Of a DNA stretch of 64,000 nucleotides, positions 59,001 through 64,000 are shown in pieces (the stretch's first letter is position 1; every line of letters begins with the position of its first letter). The notes under the pieces are model-generated. The model worked only from the letters and a program-made list of their open reading frames with translations, made no database searches and had not been told where the DNA came from. This DNA comes from JARYMI01 sp037444845. Its GTDB lineage: Bacteria; Acidobacteriota; Aminicenantia; Aminicenantales; UBA8522. The DNA lies in assembly GCA_037444845.1 (NCBI GenBank), contig JBBILQ010000001.1, positions 73,749 to 137,748 of the forward strand, given 5' to 3'. The position numbers were made by a program, and so were the translations under genes.

Positions 59001-61874
59001 ACGACCTCGTTCTATGTGACGGGCCGCGATTTCGTTCCCTGGGAACGCACAGACGACGAAGCCATAGAACTCGTGGCCGACGCTGAGTCCTACAGTCCTG
59101 GCAAGAGCGCCAGAATTCTGGTGAAATCGCCGTACGAACGGGCCAAAGCTCTGGTTACCATCGAGCGCGAGTCCATTTTGGAAGCCAGAGTTCAGGACAT
59201 CGAGGGCACAGCCAGCCATATCGAAATCCCCATCCTTTCAGAATACGTCCCGAACGTTTTTGTCTCCGTCCTGCTCGTCCACGGCCGCGCCGAAACTTCT
59301 GCTGTTGGGCTCGAAGACGTCGGCCAGCCTTCTTTCAAAATCGGCTACGTAAACCTCAGTGTGGACCCAGCTTTGAAGCGGCTCTCAGTCAGTATTGAAA
59401 ACCTCAAGACCGAATACAAGCCCCGGGAGACCGTCAGGCTGAAATTCAAGGTCTCTGGGATCTCTTCCACGGCTGCCGGCTCGCCCGCTTGCCTTTCGGT
59501 CGCTGTCGTTGACCTTGGCGTCCTCAACCTGATCGGCTACCAGACTCCCGACCCCTTCTCGTTTTTTTACAGCGAGCGTCCGCTTTCAGTCCGCACGTCA
59601 GAAACCCGGCTTCATGTCGTCGGCCAGCGCGACTACGGCGAAAAGGGCGAGGAGCCCGGAGGCGGAGTTGGCGCAGAGAGAGAGATGGCCGCGGCTTCGG
59701 GCCTGGTCGAAGTCGAGATACGCGGCGATTTCAAACCGACGGCTTACTGGAATCCCTCCTTGCTCACCGATGAAAACGGCGAGGCCATCGTCACCTTTAC
59801 CCTTCCTGATAACCTCACCACCTTCCGTGTCATGGCGGTGGCTCAGACCAGAGAGTCTCATTTCGGCCTGAGCGAGACTTCTTTTCGCGTGTCCAAAAAG
59901 CTCCTCCTCCTGCCTTCATTCCCCCGGTTCTGCCGTGCCGGCGACAGGTTTGAGGCAGGGGTCGTCGTCCACAACTTCTCCTCAGTCAAGGGCGATGTCA
60001 CCCTGGCCCTGGAGGCATCCGGCATTCGTCTCCTCGATAAAATGAAAGAGCGCCGCTTCATCCTCAAGCCCGGAGAGAGCCGCGAGGCGCTCTTCTCCAT
60101 GGAGGCCGATAGACCCGGAGTCGCCTCTTTCGCCTTCCGAGGCCGCCTGGGTGACGAGAAGGATGGCCTTGAGCTCAAGCTTCCCGTTCATCTTCCCAGG
60201 CCGACAGAAACAGTCGCTCTATTTGGCGAAACAGAAACGGCCGCCGAGGAGCAGGTTTTGATCCCGGACGACGTTTATCCCGATCAGAGCCGCCTTGACG
60301 TGCATGCCGCTTCATCTGCCCTGCTGGGCCTCAAGGGCAGCCTTGATTTTCTCACAGAGTACCCCTATGAATGCCTGGAACAGCGCCTGTCGGCCATCCT
60401 TCCTTACATCGTGGCCCGGCGCGTCCTCGTTGATTTCAACCTGACTTCGCTCCAGGAAAAGGATATTGATACGCTCGTCCGCAAAGGCCTGAACGAGATT
60501 GCTGCTTTCCAGAAAGAAAACGGCGGGTTCAGCTCCTGGCCAGACTCCTCCTTCGAGTCTCCCTTCCTCACCTGTTACGCTGCCTTTGCCCTCATCAAGG
60601 CCCGGGAAGCGGGGTTTGAGGTTGACCGCGGCCGTCTCGACAGAGCTGCCGATTACCTCATCAGTTTTTTGCGGGCCAAGTGGAGCCAGGGTCGCCAGCC
60701 ATTCGGCCAGCGCGCCTGGAAATCGACAAAGGCGTATGCCCTGTATGTCCTCAGCCTGCTCAACAGGCCTCAGCCAGCCCACCTTGAAGCGATGTGCGCT
60801 GATAAAGATGGCCTCTCTCTGTTCGGGAAAGCCATGCTGCTCAAGACCCTCCACCATGGAAAGGGCTTGCCCTCCGCCCGCGCCGGGCTCATCCAGGACC
60901 TTCTCAACAAAATCAAGGTCAGCCCCAGCGAAGCGCACTTCGAGGACGACGAGGGACGCGAAGGCCGCTGGATCTACTCATCCAACAGCCGGACCACAGC
61001 CCTCATCCTCCAGACGCTCATAGAGACGGGTGAAGACCATCCGCTTCTCGGTTCAGTCGCTCGCTGGCTCGTGAGCAAACAGAGGGAATCCTCAGGACGC
61101 TTCGCCTCCACGCAGGAAAATTTTTACGTTTTTTACGGCCTGAACGAGTTTTACAGCTCCCGTGATCGCGTTCCGGCCGATTTTATGGGAAAAATCACTT
61201 TGGCCGGCCGCCCCCTCCTGGAAGGACGATTCAGTTCGGCCAGCCGCGAAATCAAGACTGCCCGTTTCGGCCTCAGGGAGTTTAAGGCCCGCAACGAGGA
61301 GACGACTGGCGAACTGCGCGGACTCCCCCTAAAAATCGATAAGGAAGGGGAAGGGATTTTGTACTACGGCGCACGGATGACTTATGCGCCGGCTCGTCCA
61401 AGCGTTCCCCGTGACGAGGGAATCGCCGTCGTTAAAAAGATCGAGCCGCTTGAGCGCGGCGGCAAGCTCGCTGAAACGATAAAAGCCGGCTCGCTCGTCG
61501 TGGTCACGGTCGAGGTGGCTGTGCCGCAGGAATCCCTCTACGTCGTCGTTGAAGACCCCCTCCCGGCCGGGTTTGAGGCCGTCAACACGAATTTCCAGAC
61601 AGAAAGCGAGGAAGCAGCGCGCCGGCTCGGAGAGATCATCGCCTTGGACAGCACGCCTTCGCAATGGTGGCGCGGGTTCAGCCACATCGAGATGCACGAC
61701 GACCGCGTCCTTCTTTTTGCCGATTCCCTCACGCCGGGCCTCCACACCCATCGTTACCTAGCCCGGGCTCTCAACTTCGGCGCGTATGTCCTGCCCGGCA
61801 CGAAGGCCGAAGAGATGTACTCTCCCGAAGTCTTTGGTCGAAGCCAGGAAGCGCTCGTCAAGGTGGTAAAGTGA
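56022..61874 (+). CDS. Alpha-2-macroglobulin family lipoprotein with intact thioester
   Basis: A 1950-residue bacterial A2M. The signal peptide ends ATLAFCGAGC, a lipobox. Ig-like and MG domains follow (ESETSVVIFDRPM, QGYIFTERGIYRAGEEVHIKG typical of MG3/MG4), then FPRFCRAGDRFEAGVVVHNFS. The thioester motif Cys1451-Leu-Glu-Gln1454 sits in YPYECLEQRLSAI. After it comes the helical thioester domain (ENGGFSSWPDSSFESPFLT) and a receptor-like C-terminus. Such proteins trap attacking proteases at the cell surface or periplasm. It overlaps the PBP1C gene by 4 nt, the usual arrangement, suggesting joint repair and defence of damaged envelope. Confidence 0.95.
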   Translation: MRQEKSCWRLAGVAAVMATLAFCGAGCRKESGAAAERTKKEYNTHKNGRISKDELRVLSATPQGRTAAPHESETSVVIFDRPMVALQAIQESGSDVPRPIDSSGRPLLTFDPPATGRFRWVGTRTLTFTPARRFPLATEIKVTVPAGVAALDGSALPRDFIWSFKTIEPRLVRYFPVDGQRWVKLDAQVLLLFNQSVDKDKAARFISWTEAPTAAPDAEPSRPRSLDFDVEYPPTEKLKSEGLEVPRDHGLLLTLSSGQKLTPGSTCLITLKRGLAAKEGPLGLEKDHSFSFETFAPFRFKGLEQAEGLSPNESLQFTFTNQVFYKDFVSKITFDPPVVIPAYYSEWEYSSDVLYFSLPLAPETSYSARLSPDLADEFGNKLGEPVSFRFTTGSFPPSVSMTTGHGVIEATIAPGPRYPLQAINQESVFIQAARLPKDAVIPLLSKPKVFWSNEKFSAPAGFFQVEKILNLNLGRNKRRTVPVDLSELFPAPNTAGLLFLQVDTNRAEDKWDRYQKAFLQVTELGISAKFSADNNIIWVTELKTGLPVPNADVELRDDGNTVKWRGKTDPFGKAETPGWKKLGVSSRDEYSEPRQWVFASRGADTALSSSEWGTGIDPYRFRIPYDWFPEPTVWQGYIFTERGIYRAGEEVHIKGIIRESVKGQWQLPSARPPASSPLFLDCEIRDPFEKPVIKSTIPLDKFGSFAFDFTTSEDFSLGFYQITAKLQPRQPGDKPVLFSGSFRVEAFRPAEFELHLRTDEKSFVFSRDYRAEIRASYLFGGAMAGQDVTWHLRLNRTSFVPPGHEGFIFGNEIDWGEEETSPAESRLLASAETRLNDEGKLTLKVPLLPEKEKDSVLATLEATVTGPSRRAVSNRIQTLVHRGEFTIGLKPSTSFLRKGEAISVGVIAALSDGTLLPGRTVNLKLVRREWRSVRQAGVGGRFRWLTEREDVEVETRDVLSGVSAATVSFVPDKSGFYFLLASSLDSLKNTVTTTTSFYVTGRDFVPWERTDDEAIELVADAESYSPGKSARILVKSPYERAKALVTIERESILEARVQDIEGTASHIEIPILSEYVPNVFVSVLLVHGRAETSAVGLEDVGQPSFKIGYVNLSVDPALKRLSVSIENLKTEYKPRETVRLKFKVSGISSTAAGSPACLSVAVVDLGVLNLIGYQTPDPFSFFYSERPLSVRTSETRLHVVGQRDYGEKGEEPGGGVGAEREMAAASGLVEVEIRGDFKPTAYWNPSLLTDENGEAIVTFTLPDNLTTFRVMAVAQTRESHFGLSETSFRVSKKLLLLPSFPRFCRAGDRFEAGVVVHNFSSVKGDVTLALEASGIRLLDKMKERRFILKPGESREALFSMEADRPGVASFAFRGRLGDEKDGLELKLPVHLPRPTETVALFGETETAAEEQVLIPDDVYPDQSRLDVHAASSALLGLKGSLDFLTEYPYECLEQRLSAILPYIVARRVLVDFNLTSLQEKDIDTLVRKGLNEIAAFQKENGGFSSWPDSSFESPFLTCYAAFALIKAREAGFEVDRGRLDRAADYLISFLRAKWSQGRQPFGQRAWKSTKAYALYVLSLLNRPQPAHLEAMCADKDGLSLFGKAMLLKTLHHGKGLPSARAGLIQDLLNKIKVSPSEAHFEDDEGREGRWIYSSNSRTTALILQTLIETGEDHPLLGSVARWLVSKQRESSGRFASTQENFYVFYGLNEFYSSRDRVPADFMGKITLAGRPLLEGRFSSASREIKTARFGLREFKARNEETTGELRGLPLKIDKEGEGILYYGARMTYAPARPSVPRDEGIAVVKKIEPLERGGKLAETIKAGSLVVVTVEVAVPQESLYVVVEDPLPAGFEAVNTNFQTESEEAARRLGEIIALDSTPSQWWRGFSHIEMHDDRVLLFADSLTPGLHTHRYLARALNFGAYVLPGTKAEEMYSPEVFGRSQEALVKVVK

Positions 61875-64000
61875 AACGGCGCATAAAGAAGCCGCTCTCC
61901 CTTTGCCTGCGTCGCCGCAGCTTCTTTTTTTTCGCCGGCTTCGTGGCTTTCGTCTTTGTCGGTGTGTTTCCCTTGCTTTTCCTTCTCTCCACGCATATTC
62001 CCGTACCCCGCTCAAGGCTCAGTCCGGCGCCGGTCGTCTCGCTTGAAATCCGTGACCGTACGAGAAAGCTCCTGCGCGACGTTCTTTCCGATGAAGGAGG
62101 ACGGTGCCGCTGGATCGGCCTTGACGATGTTTCTCCGCACCTCATCAAGGCAACAATCGCCGCTGAAGACAAGAGCTTTCCCTTCCACTCGGGCCTGAAT
62201 ATCCTGGCCGTCGTCCGTGCCTCTGTTCAGAACCTGAGGAGCGGCCGCGTTGTCTCCGGCGCGTCGACCATCAGCCAGCAACTGGCGCGGACCATCTGGC
62301 CCGGCCCACGCACCCTGTTTTCGAAACTCAGCGAGGCCTGGTTTGCCCTGAGGCTTGAACGAACGCTCTCCAAGGAAGAAATCTTGATCCAGTACCTGAA
62401 CCGTATTTTTTACGGCAACCAGGCGTACGGTGCTGAAGCAGCCTCTCGCCTTTATTTCGGCAAGCCCTGTTCTGAGCTCAGCCTAACAGAGGCGGCGTTT
62501 CTGGCCGGGTTGCCACGCGCGCCATCTCTCCTTAATCCTTACCGCTCTGGCGAAGCTCGGGAAGCTTCAAAGAGACGCCAGCGCGCCATTCTTCACAGGA
62601 TGGCGAAGCTCGGGTTTTGCGGAAAAGAAGAAGTGGCCTTGGCGCTCAGCCAGGATATCCGGCTTGTTCCGGCTGAAGTCGCTTTTCGGGCGCCTCATTT
62701 CTGTGACTGGGTGCTCGGCCTCATCCCGCAGGAGCGGCGCCGAGAGATAAGCCTCATCCAGACGACGCTCGATTACGTTCTTCAAGAGAAAATCGAGGCC
62801 ATGCTCCGCAAATACCTCGATTCGCTCTCGATCCGTGGCATCACCAACGGCGCTGTCGTCGTCCTCGACAACGCCACAGACGAGGTGCTAAGCCTTGTCG
62901 GCTCAAAAGACTATTTCGACGAGGCCAGAGCCGGCCAGGTGAACGGCGCTCTGGCCCGGCGCCAGCCCGGCTCAACGCTCAAGCCTTTCACCTACGCCCT
63001 GGCGATAGAGAACGGCCTGACCGCAACCTCGATTGTCGAAGATTATCCATCGGCTTTTCCCACGGATACAGGCACCTATATGCCCCTGAACTTTGACCGC
63101 AAATACCACGGCCCGATGAGCCTGCGGGCAGCCCTGGCCTGCTCGTACAACGTCCCGGCTGTCTCGCTCTTAGAGAGGATCGGGCCAGACCTCCTCTACC
63201 GCCGCCTCAAGACGCTCGGGTTCGAGAGCCTGGACCAGAGCCCGGGATATTATGGAGTTGGCCTCACGCTCGGAAACGGCGAGGTGACGCTCCTCGAGCT
63301 TGTGCGTGCCTACGCGGCCCTGGCGCGGCAGGGAAGCTACAGGCCCGAAAAAGTTGCGCTCAACCTGGTGCAGAAAACTGAGAGCACCCCAGCGCCGTCA
63401 AACAAAATGCCCGGCGGTGAGCTTTTGAGCGACGGTCCTTCGAGGCGTGTCTTCTCTCGCCAGGTGGCATACATCATCACCGATATTCTCGCTGACAGGG
63501 ACGCGCGGGTTCCGAGCTTCGGCTATGTAACGCCTCTTTCTTTTCCTTCCCCTGTGGCAGCAAAGACGGGGACGTCCAAGGATTTTCGCGACAACTGGAC
63601 TGTCGGGTTCACTCGCCGCTACACAGTCGGCGTCTGGGTGGGGAATTTCGACGGGAAGCCGATGCACAATGTTTCCGGCATCACGGGCTGCGGCCCGCTC
63701 TTCCGCGATATCATGCTTCTTCTTTGTGAGAAAAAGGGATGGGGCGAGTTCGAGGAGCCAGAGGGAATCGTCAGGCGGTCTGTCTGCCCTGAATCGGGAG
63801 GGCTTCCGACAGAATTCTGTCCTGGCGCTGTCGAGGAGATTTTCATCGCGGGAACAGAGCCGCGGGACGCCTGCTCTCACCATTCGCGGTCTTCAGTTTC
63901 CCGGGTAAGAAATCAAGCTCTGGCCGTTTCATCCTTGTCTCCTAAGACATCGCTGTCTTTTCACGCTTCACCGCCCCCATCACCACTTTCTCTTGACTCC
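61871..64000 (+). CDS. pbpC: Penicillin-binding protein 1C, C-terminus beyond window
   Basis: 710 codons are visible and the frame is still open at the right edge. An N-terminal membrane anchor (FFFFAGFVAFVFVGVFPLLF) is followed by the GT51 glycosyltransferase domain: IAAEDKSFPFHSG, GASTISQQLAR, RIFYGNQAYGAEAASRLYFG. The transpeptidase domain has PGSTLKPF with Ser368 and Lys371, ACSYNVPA and AAKTGTSKDF. PBP1C polymerises and cross-links peptidoglycan and is typically paired with A2M. It starts at GTG 61871, overlapping the A2M stop. The visible part includes a tail typical of PBP1C after about residue 620. Confidence 0.94.
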   Translation, partial: MKRRIKKPLSLCLRRRSFFFFAGFVAFVFVGVFPLLFLLSTHIPVPRSRLSPAPVVSLEIRDRTRKLLRDVLSDEGGRCRWIGLDDVSPHLIKATIAAEDKSFPFHSGLNILAVVRASVQNLRSGRVVSGASTISQQLARTIWPGPRTLFSKLSEAWFALRLERTLSKEEILIQYLNRIFYGNQAYGAEAASRLYFGKPCSELSLTEAAFLAGLPRAPSLLNPYRSGEAREASKRRQRAILHRMAKLGFCGKEEVALALSQDIRLVPAEVAFRAPHFCDWVLGLIPQERRREISLIQTTLDYVLQEKIEAMLRKYLDSLSIRGITNGAVVVLDNATDEVLSLVGSKDYFDEARAGQVNGALARRQPGSTLKPFTYALAIENGLTATSIVEDYPSAFPTDTGTYMPLNFDRKYHGPMSLRAALACSYNVPAVSLLERIGPDLLYRRLKTLGFESLDQSPGYYGVGLTLGNGEVTLLELVRAYAALARQGSYRPEKVALNLVQKTESTPAPSNKMPGGELLSDGPSRRVFSRQVAYIITDILADRDARVPSFGYVTPLSFPSPVAAKTGTSKDFRDNWTVGFTRRYTVGVWVGNFDGKPMHNVSGITGCGPLFRDIMLLLCEKKGWGEFEEPEGIVRRSVCPESGGLPTEFCPGAVEEIFIAGTEPRDACSHHSRSSVSRVRNQALAVSSLSPKTSLSFHASPPPSPLSLDS

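Overview
The window reads as one contiguous piece of a bacterial chromosome. It is densely packed with about fifty protein genes, many with overlapping stop and start codons. I see no rRNA, tRNA, CRISPR array, transposase or phage gene. The cell type looks Gram-negative: there are lipoproteins, an RlpA/SPOR protein, an alpha-2-macroglobulin next to a PBP1C, and several exported peptidases. The gene mix resembles an uncultured peptide- or amino-acid-fermenting lineage such as Candidatus Aminicenantes. It includes GH57 enzymes, many amidohydrolases and peptidases, a formiminotransferase-cyclodeaminase, an archaeal-type AsnRS and a PurO-type IMP cyclohydrolase. The lineage is inferred from gene content only, not from a marker gene.

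Layout. 1-2934 (-): a promoter, a Cys-rich mini-protein and two GH57 amylase-type enzymes, the last cut by the window edge. 3120-4941 (-): the last two steps of IMP synthesis as separate genes (AICAR transformylase and a PurO-like cyclohydrolase). 5084-11008: LOG-family protein, VanZ, RlpA, Tat-type asparaginase, MFS transporter and FAD oxidoreductase. 11015-17441 (-): four consecutive amidohydrolases, two with altered metal-binding motifs, followed by a detached domain remnant. 17773-24038: UbiE-type methyltransferase, HprK-like P-loop protein, phosphosulfolactate synthase homologue, MGH1/trehalase-like hydrolase and a radical SAM protein with a Tat signal.

24390-33243 (+): DUF362 ferredoxin-like protein and M20 peptidase, then a tight operon of aminotransferase, 3-phosphoglycerate dehydrogenase, DUF1015, cysteine desulfurase, homocysteine methyltransferase and a pterin-binding methyltransferase. 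33886-40624 (+): asnS-rimO-pgpA-cinA-thpR-plsY-gpsA, linking translation, tRNA/ribosome modification and phospholipid synthesis. 40702-43985: TPR lipoprotein, then ahcY and metK, which with the two methyltransferases upstream make most of a methionine/SAM cycle. 44135-49439 (+): two M16-fold proteins, both without the zinc motif, FTCD and a diguanylate-cyclase-like protein. 49533-54218: a decayed nicotinamidase, a macro-domain protein, a ZnuABC-type transporter and galactokinase. 54400-64000 (+): PepD dipeptidase, a 1950-residue A2M with an intact thioester, and PBP1C cut by the window edge.

Non-coding signals. There are two pairs of dispersed intergenic repeats (17576/24107 and 3005/36603). 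Several good -35/-10 pairs lie so close to start codons that leaderless or near-leaderless mRNAs are predicted. I found no convincing intrinsic terminators; many convergent genes overlap at their stop codons.
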